Below are positions 1 through 6,183 of a DNA stretch of 6,535 nt, piece after piece. The notes under the pieces are model-generated. The model was given only the letters and a program-made list of their open reading frames with translations, did no database searches and was not told the DNA's origin. Within the stretch, counting starts at the first letter, position 1, and each line of letters starts with the position of its first letter. This DNA comes from CAYQLK01 sp964418515. Lineage in GTDB: Bacteria; Patescibacteriota; Microgenomatia; CAYQLK01. A program made the position numbers and the translations under genes. The stretch is taken from NCBI GenBank assembly GCA_964418515.1, contig CAYQLK010000028.1:1-6535 (forward strand). Direction: 5' to 3'.

Positions 1-932
1 AAATATACTTTTCGAATAAAAACTGTGCCAGAAACAACGGGTGAGGAAATCACCTTACCTTCGCCACTTTTAAGTTTTGCAAACGCCTCTTCACTAGTAA
101 TTAAAGGATAGTGAGAGTAAGTTTCTTCATCAACTTGGTTGTACTTGTAATTTACTTGAGCAATTGATTCTCTGCCAGCATTCCCAGTAACAAGAATTGA
201 AACTAAGCCTGATACCGACGGTTCAACTACAGGAATTTCGTTAATATTTTCTCTTCTAAAACTTACTTCAACATAATTTGCCTCGGATAGCGACAAAGCT
301 TCTTTTAGTCGTGTAACTTCTACCTTAATTGGTCGTGTGACTATTTTGCTTTCATCAAAATCTTTTTGAAACAGATTGTTCTGGTTCAGCCAGCTTTTTG
401 CAATCTTAATTGCTGCTTCGTTACCAGGTGGTGGAACAGATACATATTCAGGCGAGAAAATTCTCTCAGATTCGATGTTAAAATTTTTGCTAACAATGTT
501 GTAAGTCAATACCCTCCCAGTAACCTCATCTATCCATTGATAAACTACCCCCTCAACATTTTGCGGTTCTGACACAAAACCCATTTTTTCAGCGGTTGCT
601 TTAGCATTTTCTAAACCCAATATTGCAGGACTTTGCACTACAAATTTAAAAACCTTTTCATTTGGCGGAGTTGTTCCAAGGTCTCCAGACACTGTTTCAA
701 TCTGAAAATTCAATTTGGCCGGATCAATATTCGTTTGTGATAAAAAATTTATCGGAGTTATTTTTCCAAACTTGCTTAACTCAACAGCTTCTGGCTTAGC
801 AGGGAAGTATTTATTTTTAACCGCTATTGCTCCAATTAGTGTGACGACTATTACTCCAACAACCACCGCTCCAATTACACCAACTACCCCAACTCTTTTT
901 ACTGTATTTGCAGTATCCGTTAAACTCGACAT
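1..932 (-). CDS. Membrane-anchored extracytoplasmic protein of unknown function (C-terminus off window)
   Basis: I do not recognise a named family. An uninterrupted frame of 310 codons reads leftward and leaves the window without a stop. The start ATG is fixed by an in-frame TAA four codons upstream. Residues 1-13 are short and include K12 and R13. Residues 14-38 form one hydrophobic membrane segment rich in Val, Gly and Ile. The rest is polar and probably sits outside the membrane. It looks like two alpha/beta repeats: about 95-160 (helix with ENAKATAEKMGF, then YQWIDEVTGRVLTYN) and about 171-290 (helix with NEAAIKIAKSWLNQ, then strands, ending in HYPLITSEEAFAKLKSG). The last motif resembles the end of PepSY- or YycI-like domains of membrane-anchored regulators; this is a weak resemblance from memory. 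There is no lipobox cysteine. It is divergent from gltX. I am confident it is a gene and unsure of its function. Confidence 0.85.
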   Translation of the reverse strand, partial: MSSLTDTANTVKRVGVVGVIGAVVVGVIVVTLIGAIAVKNKYFPAKPEAVELSKFGKITPINFLSQTNIDPAKLNFQIETVSGDLGTTPPNEKVFKFVVQSPAILGLENAKATAEKMGFVSEPQNVEGVVYQWIDEVTGRVLTYNIVSKNFNIESERIFSPEYVSVPPPGNEAAIKIAKSWLNQNNLFQKDFDESKIVTRPIKVEVTRLKEALSLSEANYVEVSFRRENINEIPVVEPSVSGLVSILVTGNAGRESIAQVNYKYNQVDEETYSHYPLITSEEAFAKLKSGEGKVISSPVVSGTVFIRKVY

Positions 933-988
933 GGTTTGAAATTAGTTGTTACTTGATAAATCTTGTACAATTCGTAAGCTTTAGATAA

Positions 989-1015
989 AGTATATAACAA
1001 TTCAACTACTGTAAA
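989..1015 (-). promoter_or_regulatory. Possible promoter for the leftward membrane protein
   Basis: On the minus strand, TTTACA (plus 1010-1015, five of six to TTGACA) is followed after 15 bases by TATACT (plus 989-994, five of six to TATAAT). The spacer is shorter than the usual 16-18. It would give a leader of about 50 bases. The call rests on hexamer matches in AT-rich DNA only. Confidence 0.25.
993..998 (+). promoter_or_regulatory. Possible -10 element for gltX
   Basis: TATAAC matches five of six positions of TATAAT and would place transcription start near 1005, leaving only about 13 bases before the gltX ATG. No good -35 hexamer lies at 16-18 bases upstream. It overlaps the opposing -10 candidate, so the two promoters would compete if both are real. 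Confidence 0.22.
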
Positions 1016-1017
1016 TT

Positions 1018-2325
1018 ATGGAAGTCAGAGTCAGAGTCGCACCTTCGCCAACAGGGACTCCACATATTGGTTTTAGTCGAACAGCAGTTTTTAACTGGTT
1101 ATTTGCTAGAGCCAATAAAGGTAAATATATTCTTCGCATTGAGGATACTGATCAAGCACGGCTTGTGCCGGGATCTGAAGAAAAAATAGTGGAAGGTCTA
1201 AAATGGTTGGAAATTGAACCAGATGAAGGTCCTTTGGTTGGTGGTGAGTATGGTCCATATATCCAATCACAAAGACTGGATATTTATCACAAATATGCCG
1301 ATCAGTTACTCAACTCTGGTGACGCATACAAAGAGGATGGAGCTATTCGCTTCAAAACTAAGACAGAGGGTGTAACATCTTGGGATGATTTGGTTCATGG
1401 CAAGATAGAATTTGCCAATGAGACCTTCGGAGATTTTGTAATTATCAAATCCGACGGTTATCCTACATATCACTTTGCTCATGTTGTTGATGATCATCTA
1501 ATGAAAATCAGTCATGTTTTTCGAGGTGATGAATGGATATCTTCAACACCCAAACATATCCAAATGTTTAATTCCCTTGGTTGGGGAAATGAAATACCTT
1601 TTTACGTCCACCTCCCATTAATAGTTGGTCCTGACAGAGCAAAACTTAGTAAGCGTCACGGTGCCGAATCAGCAATGATTTATCGTGATAATGGTTACCT
1701 ACCAGAGGCAATTTTTAACTTTCTTGCCTTACTTGGTTGGTCTCCAAAAACAGATCAGGAAATATTTACCAGAGAAGAATTAATTGCCAAATTCGACCTA
1801 AAAGGAATCAATCCAACTATGCCAACTTTTAATATTGATAAACTTAACTGGTATAACGGCCAATATGTAAGAGCACTAAGCGATGAAGATTTAGCAAAAA
1901 AAATAATATCTGGTGGTTTTATTGACCCAAAAATTGACACAAATGAAATCACAAAAGTTATCCCATTAGTTAAAGAGCGCTTAGTAACCTTAGCCGATTT
2001 TGCTAAATACTCTGGATTTTTCTTTGGAGATTTCTCACCTAATATCAAAGATTTAGTTGGGAAAAATGACTCTAGTTTAGTCAAAAATATTATTAATGAT
2101 TCACTTAAGCTCATTTCCGAAATTAAGAATTTTTCACACGAAGAACTTGAAAGCAAATTTAGAGAATATGTTACAAAAACCGAACAGAAACCAAGTGTAG
2201 TATTTATGATTCTAAGAGTTGCGGTCACTGGTAGCACAGCTACTCCTCCGCTTTTTGAAACTATGGAAATTCTTGGCAAAGAAGTTTGCGTTAGTCGTAT
2301 GAGAATTAGCTTAGAGAATATTTAA
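1018..2325 (+). CDS. gltX: Glutamyl-tRNA synthetase, compact form (435 aa)
   Basis: This cytoplasmic enzyme charges tRNA-Glu with glutamate using ATP (class I synthetase). The nucleotide-binding motif is RVAPSPTGTPHIGF at residues 6-19, with HIGF (16-19) as the HIGH signature. IEDTD (41-45) follows, then the tRNA-acceptor region with VVDDHLMKISHVFRGDEW (156-173) and the KMSKS loop as KLSKR (209-213). The C-terminal helical anticodon-binding part is present and ends in the expected ILRVAVTG and EILGKEV pattern, so the gene is complete. At 435 residues it is shorter than the usual 460-490: after GDAY (101-104) the zinc-binding insertion with its CxC motif is missing and the chain goes straight to AIRFKT. 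An in-frame TAA directly before the codon preceding ATG fixes the start, and no Shine-Dalgarno is visible. The stop overlaps the next ATG (TAATG). Whether it also charges tRNA-Gln cannot be judged. Confidence 0.97.
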   Translation: MEVRVRVAPSPTGTPHIGFSRTAVFNWLFARANKGKYILRIEDTDQARLVPGSEEKIVEGLKWLEIEPDEGPLVGGEYGPYIQSQRLDIYHKYADQLLNSGDAYKEDGAIRFKTKTEGVTSWDDLVHGKIEFANETFGDFVIIKSDGYPTYHFAHVVDDHLMKISHVFRGDEWISSTPKHIQMFNSLGWGNEIPFYVHLPLIVGPDRAKLSKRHGAESAMIYRDNGYLPEAIFNFLALLGWSPKTDQEIFTREELIAKFDLKGINPTMPTFNIDKLNWYNGQYVRALSDEDLAKKIISGGFIDPKIDTNEITKVIPLVKERLVTLADFAKYSGFFFGDFSPNIKDLVGKNDSSLVKNIINDSLKLISEIKNFSHEELESKFREYVTKTEQKPSVVFMILRVAVTGSTATPPLFETMEILGKEVCVSRMRISLENI

Positions 2326-3113
2326 TGAAACCCGGACTATTTATATTAATTCTTTTTTTAGCAGTTTCAGCTTTACTTCTTGCAGTTATTCGGATTAATA
2401 ATATCTCAATATCCCCATCCGTTAACATTTCGCTCTCACCAACACCTACTCCCAAGCAAAATATTTTTGGAAACGAAATTACCTACATAACCAAAGATAA
2501 GTCGGTAATTTCTGCAACTGTTTATTCTCCGGTCAATACAATTCCACCCTACAAATCGCTAATTCTTGTTCACCAATCCGATTCTGATAGGTCGGACTGG
2601 TCAATACTCGTCCCAACATTATTGGATAACGGTTATCGGGTTTTAGTTTTTGACCTAAAAGGTATGGGTAAGTCCAAGTCATCCATCGAACAAGAACCTG
2701 CTGGGGTTTATCTTGATTCTTTAGTTGGTGATCTAGAGGCATCAGTTGAATATATTAGAAACTTGCCAGACACTGACAAGGAGCATATTGGTGTAATAGG
2801 CGCAAGCCTAGGCGCAAACGTTGCCTATGTTTATTCAGGATCCGATCAAAATACTGTTTCTGCCACTGTTACTATTTCTGCTTCAAAAACCAACGGTCCT
2901 TTACAGGGAAAAAATATAAACAACTTCCGTCCTTCAAATATATTTTTCTTAACTGACCAAAAAGATCTTGCTTCTTCTCAAGAATTTTTTGGTAAGTCTT
3001 CTAATCCAAAATCAATTAAAATTTATCCTGATTCGACTGCTCACGGCGTAGAGCTTTTGAAAAATCCGCAAACAGTTACTGATATTTTAACTTGGCTAAA
3101 AACATCCCTCTAA
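2325..3113 (+). CDS. Membrane-anchored alpha/beta hydrolase, dienelactone hydrolase-like (262 aa)
   Basis: This is a serine hydrolase of the alpha/beta fold, probably held on the outer face of the membrane. Residues 4-22 form a hydrophobic anchor without a lipobox cysteine, followed by a flexible SPTPTPK linker (38-44). The hydrolase domain spans about 50-262. The strand ending in LILVHQSD (79-86) carries the oxyanion region, with HQ in place of the common HG. LVFDLKGMGKS (107-117) is the typical loop. The nucleophile elbow is GASLG (159-163) with Ser161, the probable acid is Asp214 (or Asp211) in FLTDQKD, and the catalytic histidine is His240 in TAHG. The triad is therefore complete. The substrate (ester, lipid or peptide) cannot be predicted. 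Its ATG shares one base with the gltX stop, so translation is probably coupled to gltX, although the functions look unrelated. It ends two bases from the convergent dus stop. Confidence 0.92.
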   Translation: MKPGLFILILFLAVSALLLAVIRINNISISPSVNISLSPTPTPKQNIFGNEITYITKDKSVISATVYSPVNTIPPYKSLILVHQSDSDRSDWSILVPTLLDNGYRVLVFDLKGMGKSKSSIEQEPAGVYLDSLVGDLEASVEYIRNLPDTDKEHIGVIGASLGANVAYVYSGSDQNTVSATVTISASKTNGPLQGKNINNFRPSNIFFLTDQKDLASSQEFFGKSSNPKSIKIYPDSTAHGVELLKNPQTVTDILTWLKTSL

Positions 3114-3115
3114 AA

Positions 3116-4156
3116 TTATTTAATTACACTTTCAATTATTTTTCGCACCTCTTTAGAATTGGTCGACATCATAAGCGCCATTCTTTTATCACTCGCGTTA
3201 TCAAATCCCTTACAGTACCACGCCAAATGTTTTCTTACAGATAAAAAATTTAATTCAGGAGTCAAGTTTTCAAACGCTTCACAATGTTCAATTGCAATTT
3301 TTAGTTTTTCATTCAAAGCAATTTCTTTATTAGAAAAAATTTCGGGTCTACCAAACGCTGCTCGGCCAATTAGAGCACCATCTGTTTTGTAATATGATAT
3401 TTTTTCAATTGCGTCTTCCATTGATTTAATATCACCATTTCCAAGTAATGTAGTTGTAGTATTTTTAGTCAGTTTAGCGGCCTTTGATATCTCCTCCCAA
3501 TTGGCTTCTCCGCTGTACAGTTGTTTAAGTGTTCTGCCATGAAGTGTAATATTGGCAGGATTTGTTGAGAGTAGTGTTTCAATCCAAGATTCCGTAACTA
3601 TTTCATCGTAGCCAATTCTTGTTTTGACAGAGACAGGCAATAAAATATTTTTTGTCAAAATATTATTTTTTTCTTTAAAGTTTTTTATCCAATTAGTTAT
3701 CGTAGTCGGAAGTCCAATCTTTTCAATTTTTATTCCACTTGCCCAATCTTCAGTCCCTTTCTGTGTTGCCATGATAATTTCGCAAGCCAACTTTGGAGTT
3801 TTAATAAGTCCTGCGCCACCACCTTTTTTTGCTACATGGGGATCAGGACAACCCATATTGATATCAATTCCATCAAACCCAAGTTCCGCTAAAACAAAAG
3901 CACTTTTATAAAAATCATTTGGAGTAGAACCAAAAATTTGTCCTACAATTGGTGTAGGGCTTTTATGATAGACAAAGGCACTTAGTAGCTTGTCAGCGCC
4001 AGCAGCAATTCCTTCGACAGATGTAAATTCCGTAAACAGTACATCAGGTTGGCTGTATTTGTCAGTTATATACCTAAAAGCCGCGTCAGTAACACCGTCC
4101 ATTGGTGACAGTCCGATAATTGGTTTATTTAATTGATCCCAAAATCCTCTATTCAT
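3116..4156 (-). CDS. dus: tRNA-dihydrouridine synthase (DUS family, 346 aa)
   Basis: This FMN enzyme uses NADPH to reduce uridines in tRNA loops to dihydrouridine, in the cytoplasm. The TIM-barrel marks are in order: IIGLSPMDGVTDAAFR (13-28), VGQIFGS (71-77), IDINMGCP (98-104) with catalytic Cys103, KKGGGAGLI (110-118), PVSVKTRIG (174-182) with FMN-contacting Lys178, LHGRT (205-209), LLGNGDI (237-243) and ALIGRAAFGRP (261-271). The C-terminal helical domain has the DusB-like VRKHLAWYCKG (307-317). About 30 extra residues (around 133-170, rich in Lys and Trp) lie between the catalytic loop and PVSVKTR compared with DusB as I remember it. A TAA two codons before ATG fixes the start, and no Shine-Dalgarno is seen. 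Which uridine it modifies, and so the DusA/B/C class, is not decidable here; the C-terminus leans to DusB. Confidence 0.95.
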   Translation of the reverse strand: MNRGFWDQLNKPIIGLSPMDGVTDAAFRYITDKYSQPDVLFTEFTSVEGIAAGADKLLSAFVYHKSPTPIVGQIFGSTPNDFYKSAFVLAELGFDGIDINMGCPDPHVAKKGGGAGLIKTPKLACEIIMATQKGTEDWASGIKIEKIGLPTTITNWIKNFKEKNNILTKNILLPVSVKTRIGYDEIVTESWIETLLSTNPANITLHGRTLKQLYSGEANWEEISKAAKLTKNTTTTLLGNGDIKSMEDAIEKISYYKTDGALIGRAAFGRPEIFSNKEIALNEKLKIAIEHCEAFENLTPELNFLSVRKHLAWYCKGFDNASDKRMALMMSTNSKEVRKIIESVIK

Positions 4157-4192
4157 TAATTAAAATTAATACACTTCGTTTATTGTTTTCAG

Positions 4193-4221
4193 ATTGTATT
4201 AGATTTATAACTTTTAATCAA
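4193..4221 (-). promoter_or_regulatory. Probable dus promoter
   Basis: On the minus strand, TTGATT (plus 4216-4221) and TACAAT (plus 4193-4198) are separated by 17 bases. They match four and five of six positions of the housekeeping consensus. Transcription would start near 4186, giving a leader of about 30 bases before the dus ATG at 4156. Confidence 0.4.
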
Positions 4222-4237
4222 AATTATAGGATATATA

Positions 4238-4252
4238 TTGTTTGCTAAACAA
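4238..4252. repeat. 15-base inverted repeat, operator-like
   Basis: TTGTTT (4238-4243) and AAACAA (4247-4252) are perfect inverted arms around GCT. The dyad covers the -35 hexamer proposed for the antiporter gene, where a repressor could sit. Six-base arms in AT-rich DNA can arise by chance, so this is only suggestive. Confidence 0.25.
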
Positions 4253-4274
4253 AGAGGCTAGAAAATCGTATACT
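4246..4274 (+). promoter_or_regulatory. Probable antiporter gene promoter
   Basis: TAAACA (4246-4251, four of six) and TATACT (4269-4274, five of six) are 17 bases apart. Transcription would start near 4281, leaving a leader of about 40 bases. The -35 hexamer lies inside the dyad at 4238-4252. Confidence 0.38.
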
Positions 4275-4321
4275 TTAGTATTGATAAATAATATTTTTAA
4301 ATAACAAAATTAACTGCCCAA

Positions 4322-5563
4322 ATGGAGAATATTTTTTCACAACTTGCTGTCGCATTAAGCCTTTCATCACTTATTGGTTTTATTACCCTCAAATTCAAAC
4401 TTCCTCTAGTTGTAGCTTATTTGTTGGCTGGTGTTGTTATATCGGTACTTAGTCTAATTGACCCCGGTCATTCACCCGTCTTTGAGGCTCTACCGGAAAT
4501 TGGTATTGCCTTTGTTCTTTTTTTGATCGGCATGGAGTTAGATTTAAGAGAAATCAAATCTCTTGGNNNNNNNNNNNNNNNNNNNNNNNNNNNNNNNNNN
4601 NNNNNNNNNNNNNNNNNNNNNNNNNNNNNNNNNNNNNNNNNNNNNNNNNNNNNNNNNNNNNNNNNNCCTTATCACTTGCAAATTCAAGGCAAAATCAAAC
4701 CATTAAGAGATTTTTTTCTCACTTTATTTTTTGTTTATCTCGGACTTCAAGCCAATATTTTGGACGTTTTAGGTTACTGGCCGATAATTCTCGCCTTCAC
4801 GGTTTTTGCAATTGTAATTAAGCCACTGTTATATATGTTTCTTTTGGGGGCTTTTGGTTTTCGCAAACACACTCTTTTCCAAACAGGGCTTAATCTCTCA
4901 CAAGTCTCTGAGTTTTCCTTAGTTGTGCTTCTGGTTGGTGTCCAAGCAGGGCTTGCGTCTCAAGAATCATTATCTGTCATGGCGGCTGTCGCTATTTGTT
5001 CAATTATTCTCTCTTCAATTTTTATTTCTAATTCAAAGAGAATCTATAATATTTTCAAAGAATTTGTTGTTATTTTTGAACACCATTCCAAAATTCATCT
5101 TTTTGAAACTCAACAAATTGAAAATCTAGACGATCATGTGGTTGTAATTGGAGCTCACCAAGTAGGGGGGCCAGTTGTGAACTACTTACACAGAGAAAAA
5201 ATTCCAGTCATAGTTTTGGATTTTAATCCGCACATTGTGCAAGAATACCGCAACAGGGGAGTCAATATTATTTATGGCGACGCCGGCGATCCAGAAATAC
5301 TAGAAGGTCTCCAGTTGGGTAAATCCAAGCTAATTATTTCTACTGCTAACGACCTAACTGACAATGAGATGATTATTTTGGAGGCAAAAAAGAGAAAGTC
5401 TCAAGCGACAATTGTAGTTCGAGCCAGTGACAAAGAGCACGCTGCAATTCTAGCTGAGCTTGGAGCAGATTATGTAATTTTGCCCGAACAAGTGTCTGGG
5501 GATTTCCTACTATCTCATCTTAAGCTGCATTGGCCTAAGGTCAGGTTCCCAAAAAATGGATAA
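4322..5563 (+). CDS. KefB-type CPA2 cation:proton antiporter with TrkA-N domain, interrupted by an assembly gap
   Basis: This is an inner-membrane monovalent cation (K+ or Na+)/proton antiporter or K+ efflux protein of the CPA2 family. Before the gap, residues 1-81 hold about three membrane helices (5-22, 28-46, 57-74) and the family motif FLIGMELDLREIKSL. After the gap, PYHLQIQGKIKPLRDFF (116-132), LGLQANI, Lys167 in an IVIKP helix and LSQVSEFSLV (192-201) match the last membrane helices of KefB/KefC. A cytoplasmic Rossmann (TrkA-N) domain follows at about 272-395, with GAHQVG (277-282), Asp300 after strand two, and YGDAGDPEIL. TrkA-C is absent. The middle helices, including the ion-binding Asp region, lie in the gap. 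The real protein should therefore be well over 413 residues, and the frame across the N's is not evidence. The residue before the stated middle Gly position is unusual: His279 replaces the central Gly of GxGxxG. An upstream in-frame TAA at 4298 leaves ATG 4322 as the best start. Confidence 0.9.
   Translation: MENIFSQLAVALSLSSLIGFITLKFKLPLVVAYLLAGVVISVLSLIDPGHSPVFEALPEIGIAFVLFLIGMELDLREIKSLXXXXXXXXXXXXXXXXXXXXXXXXXXXXXXXXXXPYHLQIQGKIKPLRDFFLTLFFVYLGLQANILDVLGYWPIILAFTVFAIVIKPLLYMFLLGAFGFRKHTLFQTGLNLSQVSEFSLVVLLVGVQAGLASQESLSVMAAVAICSIILSSIFISNSKRIYNIFKEFVVIFEHHSKIHLFETQQIENLDDHVVVIGAHQVGGPVVNYLHREKIPVIVLDFNPHIVQEYRNRGVNIIYGDAGDPEILEGLQLGKSKLIISTANDLTDNEMIILEAKKRKSQATIVVRASDKEHAAILAELGADYVILPEQVSGDFLLSHLKLHWPKVRFPKNG
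4567..4666. other. 100-N scaffold gap inside the antiporter gene
   Basis: There are exactly 100 N's, the conventional placeholder for a gap of unknown length. By recalled alignment to KefC, the missing segment should be roughly 170-190 codons (about 500-570 bases), not 33. Coordinates to the right of it are therefore shifted relative to the real genome. Confidence 0.95.
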
Positions 5564-5586
5564 GAACTATATTCAGTTTTTTCAAA

Positions 5587-5592
5587 TATAAT
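5587..5592 (+). promoter_or_regulatory. Perfect -10 hexamer placed for a leaderless transcript
   Basis: TATAAT ends seven bases before the A of the ATG at 5599, exactly where transcription would be expected to begin. The mRNA could therefore start at the start codon. No convincing -35 lies at 16-18 bases upstream and there is no extended TG motif, so the site may be chance in AT-rich DNA. Confidence 0.35.
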
Positions 5593-5598
5593 ATTTAT

Positions 5599-6183
5599 AT
5601 GGTCAAAAAAATAATTATTGTAATAAGTATTATTTTATTGCTGGTAACAAGTTTAATATTTTTCCTTACCAAACAAGGGATATTATTCAAAACCTCCCAA
5701 GACTCAGGCGAAATTGTTGATGCGTCTCAACCCTCACCTACCCCAACACCAATTGTTGTTGATCTTGATGACCAGAGCGTCCTAACTACAAAAGATAGCA
5801 AGCTCCAGATGATTTATCCAACCGTTTGGCAGGTGGAGAATATTCCAACGCAAAACAATCCAGATATTATTCAAGCAATCAACTTGTCTTCACCTAATGG
5901 AGATATACAAGCAAGTATTGAAATATCACAACAATACGACACCGAGATTAATCAAGTTCCTAGTTGTGAAAATACACCAAATATAATTTGTGAGTCTGTA
6001 ATTAATAATACTCATCCAGTTAATATCGAAAAATCTCTTAACAATAATTCCCAAACCATAAATATTAATTCTATTTTTGCTCGCAGAATATTTAAGATTA
6101 ACTTCACAATTAACAATGATGCTAACCAAGCACAAAATATCGAAACCGTTAACAAAATAATCGCTACAATGAAATTCTTTTAG
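5599..6183 (+). CDS. Membrane-anchored extracytoplasmic protein, PsbP-like layout (194 aa)
   Basis: No certain family. Residues 4-23 are a strongly hydrophobic N-terminal anchor after MVKK, with no lipobox cysteine, so it is an uncleaved anchor or a signal peptide rather than a lipoprotein. A Pro/Thr linker SQPSPTPTP (43-51) resembles that of the hydrolase at 2325. The globular part (about 58-194) begins with DSKLQMIYPTVWQVENI and ends with NKIIATMKFF. That order, a YP.xW strand near the start and an ILxTxKF-like end, is typical of PsbP/Mog1-like domains in secreted bacterial proteins; I infer the fold from layout only. Cys123 and Cys131 are close enough for a disulfide outside the cell. The protein is rich in Asn and Ile, fitting the low GC. 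It starts 35 bases after the antiporter stop and overlaps the convergent GIY-YIG gene by 20 bases. Its role is unknown. Confidence 0.8.
   Translation: MVKKIIIVISIILLLVTSLIFFLTKQGILFKTSQDSGEIVDASQPSPTPTPIVVDLDDQSVLTTKDSKLQMIYPTVWQVENIPTQNNPDIIQAINLSSPNGDIQASIEISQQYDTEINQVPSCENTPNIICESVINNTHPVNIEKSLNNNSQTININSIFARRIFKINFTINNDANQAQNIETVNKIIATMKFF

Larger units (their letters stand above)
933..1017. other. Divergent intergenic region upstream of gltX
   Basis: These 85 AT-rich bases separate two divergent start codons, so both promoters must lie here or inside the opposing gene. They contain an 8-base palindrome TTGTACAA at 963-970 and TATA-like hexamers facing both ways at 989-998. No tRNA or riboswitch-like structure is visible. 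Confidence 0.6.
4157..4321. other. Divergent intergenic region between dus and the antiporter gene
   Basis: This is the longest non-coding stretch in the window, 165 bases and very AT-rich. It carries a promoter-like pair on each strand and a 15-base dyad, listed separately. I see no RNA gene, open frame or riboswitch-like fold. Confidence 0.6.

Noticed and set aside
366..939. Plus-strand open frames at 366-572 and 715-939
   Set aside because: They are antisense to the intact 310-codon minus-strand gene, whose membrane helix and repeated layout make it the real coding frame. The Thr/Pro-rich peptide at 715-939 is the shadow of its Val/Gly-rich helix.
963..970. Palindrome TTGTACAA upstream of gltX as an operator
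   Set aside because: An eight-base palindrome without extension or a second copy is expected by chance in AT-rich DNA; I keep it only as a note.
1755..2279. Long open frame (174 codons) on the minus strand inside gltX
   Set aside because: It is fully antisense to a well-conserved gltX, its peptide is Ser/Leu-rich without domain features, and there is no sign of independent coding.
3159..3911. Plus-strand open frames within dus
   Set aside because: The opposite strand has all the DUS motifs, including the catalytic cysteine, so these are shadows.
4923..5129. 68-codon frame inside the antiporter gene
   Set aside because: It is an alternative frame of a conserved transmembrane region; its hydrophobicity is inherited from the real frame.
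5561..5586. Possible terminator after the antiporter gene (T run near 5575)
   Set aside because: There is a run of six T's but only a four-base GTTC/GAAC pairing with a long loop upstream, too weak for an intrinsic terminator.
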